From SAR86 cluster bacterium (GTDB lineage: Bacteria; Pseudomonadota; Gammaproteobacteria; Pseudomonadales; Pseudohongiellaceae): a stretch of DNA of 35,363 nucleotides. Both the position numbers and the translations under genes were made by a program. The DNA is taken from positions 1 through 35,363 of the forward strand of contig NVWI01000014.1 in the NCBI GenBank assembly GCA_002746215.1, in the 5' to 3' direction. The notes below the pieces were generated by a model. That model saw nothing but the letters and a program-made list of their open reading frames with translations. It searched no databases and was not told the DNA's origin. Below, piece after piece: positions 7,646-16,616 of the stretch (within the stretch, counting starts at the first letter, position 1; each line of letters opens with the position of its first letter).

Positions 7646-9997
7646 ATGGAAACAAATGTAGCCAACAAAGAGACTGAAGCAAACTCCGCTAAAGGCTCTA
7701 ATTCCGCTAAAGGCTCTAATTCCGCTAAAGGCTCTAATTCCGCAATGGAAGACGGCTTTATACGAAGCCTTGCTACTATCCATAAAAGCCTTAAAAATTC
7801 CAAAAATCTTAAAAAGTCTATGCAGCAGATCGAAGGCACGATCCTTGATCTGTTTGGTGCCAAATTATTTACCATATTTCAAAGCGTCGATAATGGAAAA
7901 GAAATAGCAGCCAGCTTTATGGGTGGCATTGGCTCCGAGCAAGGGCAGGACATTGAAATTCGCGTTCCATTCTCCCCAACATCCCTAGCGGGCTATGTCG
8001 CCTTAAGCCAACGTCCGATTTTGGTCCCAGATGTTTATGACAGTGCCGCGCTGGAAGATATTCATCCACGCTTGCAATGGGATAAAAGCTTTAGTGAATC
8101 ACAGGGCTTATTTTTTAAATCAATGTTAGTCCTGCCTATTAAGGACGATATCCTATTAGGTGTCATTCAGCTGATAAACCTCAAGGAAGATGAGCCTTTC
8201 ACCAAGGATGATCTTAAACATGCCACTATGTTTGCTAATTTACTGGCAAAACAATTCCGCTCTGAATTTCAAAGTACCCAGGGTCCTTACGATTATCTGG
8301 TGCAGAAAGGTAAAATCAGTAACAAGGAATTTGACGATATAGAGAAAGCCGCATCCCTCTATGGCAGCACCATTTCAAAGCTCTTGATGGAAGATTACAA
8401 AATAGAAGCCGATGAAATAGGTAAGTCACTGGAACTGTACTATCGCGTTCCCTACATGAAATATGACTCTGAACTGATCTTGCCAATAGATCTGATGGAA
8501 AATATTGGGACTTCGTATCTCCGCAATAATCTTTGGTTGCCGGTTTCGGGAAGTAAGGAAGAAGTAGTCATACTGCTCAGTAACCCTAGTGATTACCAAA
8601 AAATAATGGAAATACAGGGTATTTTAAATGCTCGTAATTATGTTTTCCGCGTAGGCTTGCCAGAACATATTCTTCAGTATCTCGGAGGGGCTGTTGAGGA
8701 CGAAGATGATACGGAAGGTTTTGATGATGTCTTTAAAAGCCTTGAAGGTGAAGTAAATGTTGAGATTGATGAAGATGATGGCAATGATGAAGAAAGTGCC
8801 GCTGAAACGTCCGGCATTATCCAGCTGGTAAACCGTATTATTATCGAGACTGAGAAGCTTGGTGGTTCAGATATTCATATTGAACCAGGCAAAGATAAAA
8901 GCCCAGGCACCATTCGGGTCAGAGTAGATGGAATCTGCCGGGAATTATTAAAAGTTCCGGGTGAGCATACGGCCTCTATTATTGCCCGTATTAAAGTTAT
9001 TTCCCGTTTGGATATTTCAGAAAGGCGTTTGCCGCAGGACGGCAAGTGTAAACTTAAAATTCGCGGCAAAACGCTTGAACTACGTGTTGCTACTGTCCCC
9101 ACAGTCAATGGAGAAAGTGCTGTAATGCGTCTTCTCGCTGCGGGTAGCGCCTTGCCATTGGGGAAACTCAATCTCAGTACACGCAATTACGATAATATCC
9201 TTGAAATGTCCAAGCATCCGCACGGGCTTATTTTGGTAGTAGGCCCGACGGGTTCTGGTAAAACCACGACATTACATGCCGTACTGGGTCATATAAATGT
9301 GCCCGAAACCAAGATATGGACAGCTGAAGACCCCGTGGAAATTACCCAGCCAGGCCTGCAACAAGTGCAGGTGCAGCCCAAAATCGGCTTTACCTTTGCG
9401 GCTGCTATGCGTTCTTTCCTGCGTGCTGATCCAGATGTGATTCTGATTGGCGAGATGCGTGATCATGAAACGGCGGCAATTGGTATTGAAGCCTCTCTTA
9501 CAGGTCACCTTGTGTTATCCACTTTGCATACTAATTCGGCACCAGAGACGATTACCCGTCTACTGGATTTGGGATTAGATCCAGTAAACTTTTCTGATGC
9601 TCTGCTTGGTGTGCTGGCGCAACGGTTGATGCGTACACTATGTGGCGATTGTAAGGAGCCTTATAAACCGGATGAAAAAGAGCTGAATCACTTAATTCAG
9701 CAATATGGGGAAGATCATTTCAAGGAACTGAATATGGACCTTGATGAAGTAAAGCTTATGCGAGCAGTGGGCTGTGAAAAATGCGGAGATACTGGCTACC
9801 GCGGTCGTACTGGTGTACACGAATTGTTAGAGGGAACCCATAAAATACAGAACATGATTTATCAAAGAGCCAGTCTGGAAGATCTTAAGAAGCAAGCCAT
9901 TAAGGATGGAATGCGCACCTTGAAACAGGATGGTATTGAGAAAATTTTTAGTGGCCTGACTGATTATGAACAATTATTGAGAATTATCGCAGAATAG
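7646..9997 (+). CDS. PilB/GspE-family ATPase with an N-terminal GAF domain
   Basis: The 783-residue protein is about 200 residues longer than ordinary PilB or GspE. Order: a Ser/Asn-rich tail with N-S-A-K-G-S repeats (residues 13-33), a GAF-type sensor domain (about 45-210), a GspE/MshE N-terminal-like domain (about 215-360), an acidic linker (E-D-E-D-D-T-E, later E-I-D-E-D-D-G-N-D-E-E), then the ATPase. Walker A is GPTGSGKTT (533-541), the Walker B region is DPDVILIGEMRD (595-606), and the zinc tetracysteine is C-G-D-C (666-669) and C-E-K-C (710-713). This is a type IV pilus or type II secretion assembly motor. No pilin, platform or secretin gene is adjacent. The GAF domain suggests control by a small ligand such as a cyclic nucleotide. 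A start at Met34 (7745), after the repeats, is possible. Confidence 0.85.
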   Translation: METNVANKETEANSAKGSNSAKGSNSAKGSNSAMEDGFIRSLATIHKSLKNSKNLKKSMQQIEGTILDLFGAKLFTIFQSVDNGKEIAASFMGGIGSEQGQDIEIRVPFSPTSLAGYVALSQRPILVPDVYDSAALEDIHPRLQWDKSFSESQGLFFKSMLVLPIKDDILLGVIQLINLKEDEPFTKDDLKHATMFANLLAKQFRSEFQSTQGPYDYLVQKGKISNKEFDDIEKAASLYGSTISKLLMEDYKIEADEIGKSLELYYRVPYMKYDSELILPIDLMENIGTSYLRNNLWLPVSGSKEEVVILLSNPSDYQKIMEIQGILNARNYVFRVGLPEHILQYLGGAVEDEDDTEGFDDVFKSLEGEVNVEIDEDDGNDEESAAETSGIIQLVNRIIIETEKLGGSDIHIEPGKDKSPGTIRVRVDGICRELLKVPGEHTASIIARIKVISRLDISERRLPQDGKCKLKIRGKTLELRVATVPTVNGESAVMRLLAAGSALPLGKLNLSTRNYDNILEMSKHPHGLILVVGPTGSGKTTTLHAVLGHINVPETKIWTAEDPVEITQPGLQQVQVQPKIGFTFAAAMRSFLRADPDVILIGEMRDHETAAIGIEASLTGHLVLSTLHTNSAPETITRLLDLGLDPVNFSDALLGVLAQRLMRTLCGDCKEPYKPDEKELNHLIQQYGEDHFKELNMDLDEVKLMRAVGCEKCGDTGYRGRTGVHELLEGTHKIQNMIYQRASLEDLKKQAIKDGMRTLKQDGIEKIFSGLTDYEQLLRIIAE
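7682..7743 (+). repeat. 18-bp in-frame tandem repeat, 3.4 copies
   Basis: The unit AATTCCGCTAAAGGCTCT occurs three times (7682-7699 with one change, 7700-7717, 7718-7735), plus a partial fourth copy to 7743. It encodes repeats of the hexapeptide N-S-A-K-G-S at the N-terminus of the GAF-PilB-like protein. Because 18 is a multiple of three, copy-number changes keep the frame and only lengthen or shorten the flexible tail. Confidence 0.9.
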
Positions 9998-10005
9998 ATC
10001 CTCTT

Positions 10006-10030
10006 AAGGGCTCGAAAAAACCCTTTATTT
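10006..10030 (+). terminator. Weak candidate terminator after the PilB-like gene
   Basis: AAGGG (10006-10010) can pair with CCCTT (10021-10025) across a ten-base loop, followed by TATTT. The stem is short; the supporting evidence is mainly its place directly after the stop codon. Confidence 0.3.
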
Positions 10031-10079
10031 CTAGCATAAAAAACTTTGTAAAAAAAATATTTAGTTTAAGTACTGTTTT

Positions 10080-10286
10080 TTATGCACAAATCTTACCGAG
10101 CGTTAAAAAACCCTGTAAATTTAGGGTTTAAAAACAAATTCCGAATATGTAATTGTAAGCTGTTGAAATTTATGATTATTTGTTTGGTCAAATATTAACC
10201 AATTTGTGCTCGGTTAAGGGTTTTACTTCAATCAAAGCGTTTTGGCTAATCTTATGCACAAAGTTATCCACAAAAGCTGTGGAGAA
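10080..10286. promoter_or_regulatory. Cluster of DnaA boxes in a 451-bp gene-free stretch
   Basis: The stretch 9998-10448 holds no gene. It contains TTATGCACA at 10080-10088 and again at 10252-10260, the consensus DnaA box TTATCCACA at 10264-10272, and a one-mismatch inverse box TGTGGAGAA at 10278-10286. The last three lie within 35 bases; the two same-facing ones have centres 12 bases apart, a helical turn compatible with cooperative DnaA binding. The surrounding sequence is AT-rich. It could control the downstream gene at 10449 or titrate or reactivate DnaA. No origin genes are nearby. Confidence 0.55.
10108..10129. repeat. 7-bp inverted repeat within the DnaA-box region
   Basis: AAACCCT (10108-10114) is the exact reverse complement of AGGGTTT (10123-10129), with an eight-base AT-rich loop. 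It may be a weak terminator for the upstream gene or a protein site; nothing distinguishes these. Confidence 0.4.
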
Positions 10287-10448
10287 AAAGATTGGGTAGA
10301 GATTGAATGAATACTTTTTTAATATTAGGCAATATTTTATTGCTGGGTTTGAAACAATAACTCGTAGAAACCGTAGAGCTTGCTAATTTTCCAATGCTAT
10401 ACTTGAAATCGTATTCAGCAGATTTTAATTGATGGTTTAAGTTGATAG

Positions 10449-11084
10449 ATGATAGATATTAGTCAAAATATTCCTTTCCTATGGCGTTTAAGCTCAGACA
10501 ATGGGGATGGGTTTTGTATGGTCACTATGGTTGTGCCTTTCAATCAAGGAGAAGAGCGTCTTGAACATGTCATTGAAACTGATATTTTTAGTTTCGCAAG
10601 TGATTTGGAATGCGCACAAAGTGAAGAAATATTAGAGTGGAATGAAGAGGATATTAACCTTTTTTTAAAACTGATAAGTAAGCAGCAAACCGTAGGTCAG
10701 CTGCCTCCCGGTGAAACAGTGAGAGTTGATTTAAATGCTCCAGAAACTATAGAAATTGTCCAGATTGTTGCTGCGGCAGGTTTTGGAGTGGTGCAGCCCT
10801 GTGAGCAAATTCTGGTACAAAGCAGTGGTACTGAGCAGGTCTTTCCCAATCTGGAGTTAGGTACAGAAGTTAGCCTGAAGACGTTGAAAGGCTACAAGCG
10901 TGGAATAATCGTTGATGCGGAAGAAGAAGATGTGGTTTGTGTCATGTTGGATGAAGTGGCTATTCGGGTTGATGGTGAGTTTATTGAAATTTGTCCACAT
11001 GATCTCATCATGGTTAAGCGTTATCAGATATTACACCCCATGTATTCGAGTGAAGCGCCCAGTGGGCAAGATGTGCTGCATTAG
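10449..11084 (+). CDS. Conserved-looking protein of unknown function
   Basis: The 211-residue acidic protein is not one I recognise. There is no signal peptide and no membrane segment. The N-terminal half is mixed (E-W-N-E-E-D-I-N-L-F-L-K-L-I-S-K). The C-terminal half (about 130-200) is rich in short beta-strand patterns (G-T-E-V-S-L-K-T-L-K-G-Y-K-R-G-I-I-V-D, then V-C-V-M-L-D-E-V-A-I-R-V), suggesting a small beta-barrel such as an SH3-like or KOW-like fold. The ATG at 10449 lacks a strong ribosome binding site. It follows the DnaA-box region and precedes prfC by 69 bases in the same direction, so it may be in a unit with prfC. Confidence 0.6.
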   Translation: MIDISQNIPFLWRLSSDNGDGFCMVTMVVPFNQGEERLEHVIETDIFSFASDLECAQSEEILEWNEEDINLFLKLISKQQTVGQLPPGETVRVDLNAPETIEIVQIVAAAGFGVVQPCEQILVQSSGTEQVFPNLELGTEVSLKTLKGYKRGIIVDAEEEDVVCVMLDEVAIRVDGEFIEICPHDLIMVKRYQILHPMYSSEAPSGQDVLH

Positions 11085-11153
11085 CAATCTTTAGCCAACC
11101 CTTAGCCAAAGCAAACAATGTTCCCTTTCTATTAACCAGTTCCTGGATTCATT

Positions 11154-12734
11154 ATGACCGACTTTACAGCCGCAGTTGGCAAGCGGCGCACTTTCGCTAT
11201 TATTTCTCACCCGGATGCTGGGAAAACCACTATTACCGAGAAGTTATTGTTGTATGGCAGAATCATTCAGAAAGCTGGGACGGTAAAAGGCAGAAAATCG
11301 GATCGCCATGCGACTTCTGATTGGATGAGTATGGAGAAGGAGAGGGGTATTTCAGTGACTTCCTCAGTCATGCAGTTTCCCTACAGGGACAGAATCGTTA
11401 ATTTGCTGGATACCCCTGGGCACGAGGATTTTTCCGAAGACACTTACCGTACCTTGACGGCTGTGGACTCAGTATTGATGGTTATAGATGGCGCGAAAGG
11501 AGTGGAACGGCGCACCATAAAGTTAATGGATGTTTGCCGTTTGCGTGATACGCCCATATTCACGTTTATCAACAAGCTTGATCGCGATATTAAAGATCCA
11601 ATAGACCTGTTGGATGAAGTGGAAGCTATTCTCAAGATTGAATGTGCGCCGATTTACTGGCCGCTGGGTATGGGTAAAGAACTTAAAGGTATCTATAACC
11701 TCTACACAGATACGATTCATACTTACGAGCATGGTCAGGGCAGTGAGATCAGAGAGGTAAAAAAAATCCAGGGGCTTGAAACGGAGGAGGCCACAAGTTA
11801 TCTAGGTATTTATGCCGAAGATTTCAAAGAAGAAATTGAATTAGTACGTGGAGCCAGCCATGAATTTAATCTGGAAGCCTGTATTGCGGGCAGGCAAACG
11901 CCGGTTTTCTTTGGTTCGGCAATAGCCAATTTCGGTGTAGAAGAAATGCTGAATGATTTTGTTGAATGGGCGCCAGTGCCACAAGACAGGGAAACACAGA
12001 CCCGGTTTGTGGAGGCCTCTGAGCCGGCTTTCAGTGGCTTTGTATTCAAAATACAGGCAAATATGGACCCAAAGCACCGTGATCGTATTGCTTTCCTCAG
12101 AGTGTGTTCAGGAGAGTACAGCAAGGGTATGAAAATGAAGCATGTCAGGATCGGTAAAGATATTCGCGTGAGTGATGCGGTGACCTTTCTGGCGGGTGAA
12201 CGTGAGCAGGCTGAACATGCAGTATCCGGTGATATTCTCGGTTTACACAATCACGGCACCATCCAGATAGGTGATACCTTTACTACCGGTGAAGATTTGC
12301 AATTTACCGGTATTCCTCATTTTGCGCCGGAGCTTTACAAACGCATTCGTTTGAAAGACCCGCTCAAAATGAAGCAGTTAAAGAAGGGGCTGACACAACT
12401 CTCTGAGGAGGGCTCCACCCAAGTTTTCATGCCTTTAAAGAATAATGATTTGATTGTTGGTGCTGTGGGTGTGTTGCAGTTTGAAGTAGTAGAGTATCGC
12501 CTGAAAGATGAATACAAAGTGGATTGTCTGTATGAACCTATTAGTATTTATACGGCACGTTGGGTAAGCTCAGACAATGCCCTTAAATTAGAAGAGTTTA
12601 AACGCAAGGCGGCTGAAAATATTGCGCTGGATGGTGGTGGTCATCTGACCTATTTGGCACCGACTCGCGTAAACCTGAGTTTGATGGAAGAGAGGTGGCC
12701 AGAGATTGCATTTCATGCCACTCGTGAACATTAA
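11154..12734 (+). CDS. prfC: Peptide chain release factor 3 (RF3)
   Basis: RF3 is the translational GTPase that recycles RF1 and RF2 from the ribosome after peptide release. The 526-residue length is normal. The G domain shows G1 S-H-P-D-A-G-K-T-T (residues 18-26), the effector region with [13 protein letters not shown] and [10 protein letters not shown]3 D-T-P-G-H-E-D-F and G4 N-K-L-D-R-D. The RF3-specific central and C-terminal domains follow, ending near R-W-P-E-I-A-F. These features separate it from EF-G and from TetM-type proteins. It converges on pilU. Confidence 0.95.
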   Translation: MTDFTAAVGKRRTFAIISHPDAGKTTITEKLLLYGRIIQKAGTVKGRKSDRHATSDWMSMEKERGISVTSSVMQFPYRDRIVNLLDTPGHEDFSEDTYRTLTAVDSVLMVIDGAKGVERRTIKLMDVCRLRDTPIFTFINKLDRDIKDPIDLLDEVEAILKIECAPIYWPLGMGKELKGIYNLYTDTIHTYEHGQGSEIREVKKIQGLETEEATSYLGIYAEDFKEEIELVRGASHEFNLEACIAGRQTPVFFGSAIANFGVEEMLNDFVEWAPVPQDRETQTRFVEASEPAFSGFVFKIQANMDPKHRDRIAFLRVCSGEYSKGMKMKHVRIGKDIRVSDAVTFLAGEREQAEHAVSGDILGLHNHGTIQIGDTFTTGEDLQFTGIPHFAPELYKRIRLKDPLKMKQLKKGLTQLSEEGSTQVFMPLKNNDLIVGAVGVLQFEVVEYRLKDEYKVDCLYEPISIYTARWVSSDNALKLEEFKRKAAENIALDGGGHLTYLAPTRVNLSLMEERWPEIAFHATREH

Positions 12735-12790
12735 GCTAAATTATCTACTACGCTTGTTAATTCTTCGTTAAAAATTAGTTCAAAATGCTC

Positions 12791-12818
12791 ATTTACAGGG
12801 TATGTAAATTCCGTTTTT
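12791..12818. terminator. Candidate terminator between convergent prfC and pilU
   Basis: ATTTACA (12791-12797) and TGTAAAT (12803-12809) form a perfect seven-pair, AT-rich stem around GGGTA. On the plus strand the sequence TCCG then five Ts follows (to 12818), suiting prfC. The stem is weak in energy terms. Confidence 0.4.
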
Positions 12819-12906
12819 CACTACTCTTTGCCTCGACTTAGCTTAGCTCGTGACGATAATTAGGAGATCCTTCCCGATAAACTTTCAAATTGAGGCACAG
12901 CAGATT

Positions 12907-14040
12907 TTATTCATCATCCAATTTGGGGGCTAGTGACAGTCCACCAGTAGCTTCATCATCACTTATCCCTTCGCCACGTTCGCTTTCCGACAAAGAGATT
13001 CTTAATCGTAAATTGTTTTCTGAGTCAGCATTTTTCAGTGCTTCTTCAAGTGAAATTCGGTCCTCACGGTAAAGCTGGAACAGGGCCGAATCAAAAGTAC
13101 GCATACCAATGTTTTCAGATTTTTCCATCACGTCTTTAATTTCTTCAACTTTACCGTTTTTAATCAGATCAGCGACACGTGGCGTGCCTAGAAGAATTTC
13201 AATGGCGGCAGCACGTTTGCCATCTTTTGTTTTAACTAAACGCTGGGATATAAAACCACGCAGGTTCAGTGCAATGTCAAGATGAAGCTGTTTATGCCTT
13301 TCTTCTGGAAAGAAATTAATAATCCGGTCTAAAGCCTGGTTAGCATTGTTAGCGTGTAAGGTGGATAAACATAGATGGCCGGTTTCTGCAAAGGTGAGTG
13401 CATGCTCCATGGTTTCGGCAGAACGAATTTCACCGATGAGAATAACATCCGGGGCTTGGCGCAGCGTGTTTTTCAAAGCGGCCTCGTAAGATAGCGTATC
13501 CACACCTACTTCACGCTGGTTCACAATGGATTTTTTATGTGAGTGAACAAACTCTACAGGGTCTTCAATAGTAATGATGTGACCGTCAGAGTTCTGGTTA
13601 CGATAATCAATCAGGGATGCTAGGGAGGTTGATTTACCGGAACCGGTTCCGCCGACGAATAAAATTAGACCATTTTTTTGCATCATGAGTTTGGGTAATA
13701 TTTCTGGTAAGCCCAAATCTCGATAATCAGGAATTTCAGACACAATATGCCGGCAGACTATGCCGACTTCATTACGTTGTACAAAGATATTGATACGAAA
13801 ACGACCGACACCTTCTTCCATCAGCGCCAGGTTCATTTCCAGTTTTTCTTCAAACTCCTTGCGTTGATCTTCGTTCATGATCTGATTTGCAATTTTTCTG
13901 GTATAGCCCTCCGGTAATACTTTGTCTGTCATAGGTGACAGTTTGCCGTGCGCTTTCATACTGGGAGGTGCACCTGTGGTTAAAAACAGGTCTGAGCCTT
14001 CTTTATCAATCATGACTTTCAATAAATCTTTAAGTTCCAT
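12907..14040 (-). CDS. pilU: Type IV pilus retraction ATPase PilU
   Basis: The 377-residue protein is a PilT-class hexameric ATPase. Walker A is G-G-T-G-S-G-K-S-T (Lys136), the Asp box is T-I-E-D-P-V-E-F, Walker B is A-P-D-V-I-L-I-G-E-I-R, and the His box is S-T-L-H-A-N-N. The residues following Walker A (S-L-A-S-L-I-D-Y-R-N), the long acidic C-terminal tail and overall length favour PilU over PilT. PilU helps PilT retract pili and needs PilT to work; pilT is not in the window. I prefer the ATG at 14040, with AGGAG six bases upstream, over an adjacent TTG at 14043. Only 13 bases separate it from pyrB, implying cotranscription. Confidence 0.88.
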   Translation of the reverse strand: MELKDLLKVMIDKEGSDLFLTTGAPPSMKAHGKLSPMTDKVLPEGYTRKIANQIMNEDQRKEFEEKLEMNLALMEEGVGRFRINIFVQRNEVGIVCRHIVSEIPDYRDLGLPEILPKLMMQKNGLILFVGGTGSGKSTSLASLIDYRNQNSDGHIITIEDPVEFVHSHKKSIVNQREVGVDTLSYEAALKNTLRQAPDVILIGEIRSAETMEHALTFAETGHLCLSTLHANNANQALDRIINFFPEERHKQLHLDIALNLRGFISQRLVKTKDGKRAAAIEILLGTPRVADLIKNGKVEEIKDVMEKSENIGMRTFDSALFQLYREDRISLEEALKNADSENNLRLRISLSESERGEGISDDEATGGLSLAPKLDDE

Positions 14041-14053
14041 CAAGGGCTCCTGT

Positions 14054-15064
14054 TTAAAATCGTCTGTCTGTGTACCAATTAACGTCGCTACTGGTGTTGT
14101 GTAACTCTTTTTCTACACCTAAGGTCAAGGCAAAAAGGGCCATACGAATGAGCACGCCATTATCAGCTTGGCGAAATATTGCCAGATTGGGGTGTTGATT
14201 TAAATCGTTATCAAGTTCATTTGCTTCAGCCCGTGAATCTCTGGGCAAGGGGTGCATAATGACCGTGTTGGGCTGACAATGTGTTGTATAAGTAGATTGA
14301 TTAAGTCTGAAGCGCCCCCGATAAATATTTGCTTCCTGCTGAGAACTAAAGCGTTCTTCCTGAATACGGGTTAGATAGATTGTATGCTTGTCATGTAGGC
14401 CAGTTTGCATATCTTCGGTTTCATTTATTTGGTGCCCGGCTTTGCGCAGTTCCTCAATGATTTCTTCCGGCATTTTCAACTCTATCGGCGAAATCAGCGT
14501 GAAAGAGATATTTTTATAGAGCTTTAGCAGTTTGCATAAGGAATGCACGGTGCGGCCATTTTTGAGGTCGCCGACCAAGGCAATATTGAGGCCGTCGATT
14601 TCACCGCTGATGTTTAATTCTTTTTTGATGGTGTACAGATCCAGCAAAGCCTGGGAGGGATGTTCAGCAGCACCATCGCCGGCGTTAATGACTGGGACTC
14701 TGCTGGCTTTGGAAAACTCTTCAACCGAGCCGGCCATAGGGTGTCGCATAGCAATAATATCACTGTAACCACTGATAACCCGTGCTGTATCGTATAGTGA
14801 TTCACCCTTAGCTAGGGCTGAAGCCTTGATTTCAGTGGTTTCACGAACCTGGCCACCGAGAAGGTTAAAGGCACAACCAAAGCTGATTCTGGTGCGTGTA
14901 CTTGGTTCAAAAAATAAAGAACCAAGAATGGCGCCTTCAAGCACCCTGGTTTTCAGTTTGCGCTGGGCATAGGGTTGCATTTGATCGGCAACAGCAAACA
15001 GTGCCTCCACATCCTGAGTATCAAATTGATCAATTGAAAGTATATGAGTGCCTAGAAAATTCAT
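14054..15064 (-). CDS. pyrB: Aspartate carbamoyltransferase catalytic subunit
   Basis: The enzyme joins carbamoyl phosphate and aspartate in the first committed step of pyrimidine synthesis. The 336-residue protein has the carbamoyl-phosphate motif F-E-P-S-T-R-T-R near residue 53, the lid lysine region (S-A-L-A-K-G-E-S), I-A-M-R-H-P-M-A-G (where H-P binds substrate), the G-D-G-A-A-E-H-P-S-Q-A-L-L-D-L motif and the late M-H-P-L-P-R-D. No pyrI regulatory gene or pyrC-like gene is adjacent; it is followed directly by pilU. It is slightly longer than E. coli PyrB, ending in a polar tail with N-W-Y-T-D-R-R-F. Confidence 0.92.
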   Translation of the reverse strand: MNFLGTHILSIDQFDTQDVEALFAVADQMQPYAQRKLKTRVLEGAILGSLFFEPSTRTRISFGCAFNLLGGQVRETTEIKASALAKGESLYDTARVISGYSDIIAMRHPMAGSVEEFSKASRVPVINAGDGAAEHPSQALLDLYTIKKELNISGEIDGLNIALVGDLKNGRTVHSLCKLLKLYKNISFTLISPIELKMPEEIIEELRKAGHQINETEDMQTGLHDKHTIYLTRIQEERFSSQQEANIYRGRFRLNQSTYTTHCQPNTVIMHPLPRDSRAEANELDNDLNQHPNLAIFRQADNGVLIRMALFALTLGVEKELHNTSSDVNWYTDRRF

Positions 15065-15184
15065 GCAGTCAGGCCAATAGAAGGTTCAACAGTCGAAGAC
15101 ATATTGAATGCAGATGTTACTACTAACCGAGGGTAAAAGAAATTAATGAGTTAAGAGGGCTCTATAGTTGTTATTAGCCAGTTG

Positions 15185-15769
15185 CTATTTTTTCAATTCA
15201 GCCAGATAAGTTTTCAATAGATGTTTTGCTAGCGACTCAGGGCTTTCGGTATTAATCAGGTTTAACTGCCCGGTTAAGGACATAATACAAATACCATGGA
15301 CACTTGAAAAAATCGTTTTAGCGGCCGTTAAAGCGGCTTTTTTGTTTTTAATATAAGGCTGAAAAGCTTCTGCAAAGAGAAAGAAAAATTTTGCAACTTT
15401 TTCTCTATACCAAAGCGGTGCTGCCTCTCTTGAGCTGGAATTAAAAGAAAAAAGAAATGTCCATAGATACATGTGTTCCTGAGTAAATTTGATATAAGAC
15501 ATTATGTGATAGTTAAGTTTATTTTTATTTTTAGGAAGTTCGGCTTCCCACTGATTAAAAAGCTGATCAAGGATTCTTCCACACACATGGAAGCGCAATT
15601 TTTCCATGTTACCGAAAAGGTAATACAAGGTGCCGACGGTATAGCCCATCTCTTTTGTTATACTACGTGCGTTATAACCGTCGTCACCTTTTTCGGCGAT
15701 AAGCTTACAAGCATGTGTTATAGCTAATTCTCGGATTTCTTCCTTGCTATGATCTGATCTGCGTGCCAC
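15185..15769 (-). CDS. TetR-family regulator, copy 1 of a tandem pair
   Basis: The 194-residue protein has an N-terminal TetR helix-turn-helix (A-R-S-I-T-K-E-M-G-Y-T-V-G-T-L-Y-Y-L-F) and a C-terminal all-helical ligand domain with a TetR-WHG-like ending (A-K-T-I-F-S-S-V-H-G-I-C). I chose the GTG at 15769: it has GAGG six bases upstream and gives the same MARRSDHSKEEI opening as its neighbour, whereas the TTG four codons earlier does not. It is closely related to the next gene over its whole length (identical stretches such as M-G-Y-T-V-G-T-L-Y-Y, L-R-F-H-V-C-G, P-Y-I-K-N-K-K), which marks a tandem duplication. Ligand and targets are unknown. Confidence 0.85.
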   Translation of the reverse strand: MARRSDHSKEEIRELAITHACKLIAEKGDDGYNARSITKEMGYTVGTLYYLFGNMEKLRFHVCGRILDQLFNQWEAELPKNKNKLNYHIMSYIKFTQEHMYLWTFLFSFNSSSREAAPLWYREKVAKFFFLFAEAFQPYIKNKKAALTAAKTIFSSVHGICIMSLTGQLNLINTESPESLAKHLLKTYLAELKK

Positions 15770-15907
15770 GCCAAACCTCAACTAATTGATATTATTAGAT
15801 ATTCACCTAACCTCTAGATTCGTAAATTACCTAGATTACATATGTTCTAGTTTACTGCATCGTTGTGTACTTAGACCATATAATATCTGGGCCCGGATGG
15901 GGTAAAG

Positions 15908-15925
15908 TGTTAACTAGGTCACACG
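15908..15925. promoter_or_regulatory. Conserved upstream box of tetR copy 1 (candidate operator)
   Basis: TGTTAACTAGGTCACACG lies 138 bases before the copy 1 start. The same box with two changes occurs before copy 2. Its first 16 bases are a partial palindrome (TGTnAnCTAGnTnACA). On the minus strand it precedes a plausible promoter (TTTACC, 17 bases, TTATAT). Candidate site for self- or cross-regulation. Confidence 0.45.
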
Positions 15926-16028
15926 TATCTGGCAAGTAAAGGCAATTGAGGAGAAGGGAAGAAAGAAAAAGTTTTTGTTGTTACGAATTGCTGAAATCAA
16001 TCAACTCTCTATTTATTATTTGCAGTAA

Positions 16029-16616
16029 TCAATTCTTATTCAAGCCCTTTAAATAAGTTTTAACTAGATGTTTAGCCATGACTTCAGGCTGGAGCTGTGT
16101 TGATTTAGTCATTTTATCATTCAGTGAAAGAATACACATGCCGTGTATGCTTGATATAATTACCTGAGCCGCCTTTAAGGCTGTTTTCTTATTTTTAATA
16201 TAGGGGGAAAAAGCCTCGGCATATAAGGCAAAGGCACGTTGTGCTTTTTCTAGATACCAAACAGGAACAGCTTCCTTAAATGTGCCCTTGAAGGAATGTA
16301 AGAACATCCATTGATTTCTGCAATCTTGGGAGAATCTTATATATTGGGTGATTAGGTAAATTAATTTATTTTTTTTCTTGGGTAATTCTTTCAAAGTGAT
16401 ATTGTAAAAAGTATCAAGAATTTGTCCGCAAACATGGAATCGTAAAATTTCCATGTTGTCAAAGGTATAGTAGAGAGTTCCTACAGTGTATCCCATTCGT
16501 TTGGCAATCTCTCTTGCTTTAAAACCAGCCTCTCCTTTTTCTTCGATAAGCTCATAGGCATGTTTAATGGCTAATGCTTTAATTTCTTCCTTGCTATGAT
16601 CTGATCTGCGTGCCAT
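16029..16616 (-). CDS. TetR-family regulator, copy 2 of a tandem pair
   Basis: The 195-residue paralogue of the preceding TetR protein has the helix-turn-helix A-R-E-I-A-K-R-M-G-Y-T-V-G-T-L-Y-Y-T-F and the same C-terminal domain (A-Q-V-I-I-S-S-I-H-G-M-C). The ATG at 16616 encodes MARRSDHSKEEIK. The two copies share the DNA-binding helix almost completely but differ more in the ligand domain, so they probably recognise the same or very similar operators and differ in what they sense. It is divergent from sbcB, with 178 bases between the starts, and carries the same upstream box as copy 1. Confidence 0.87.
   Translation of the reverse strand: MARRSDHSKEEIKALAIKHAYELIEEKGEAGFKAREIAKRMGYTVGTLYYTFDNMEILRFHVCGQILDTFYNITLKELPKKKNKLIYLITQYIRFSQDCRNQWMFLHSFKGTFKEAVPVWYLEKAQRAFALYAEAFSPYIKNKKTALKAAQVIISSIHGMCILSLNDKMTKSTQLQPEVMAKHLVKTYLKGLNKN

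Noticed and set aside
10080-10286. Chromosomal replication origin
   Set aside because: DnaA boxes are present, but no dnaA, dnaN, gyrB, mnmG or par genes and no AT-rich 13-mer array recognised; kept only as a DnaA-box cluster.
11810-12250. 146-codon frame opposite prfC
   Set aside because: Antisense shadow of a full-length, well-conserved RF3 gene; Ser/Arg-rich with no recognisable pattern.
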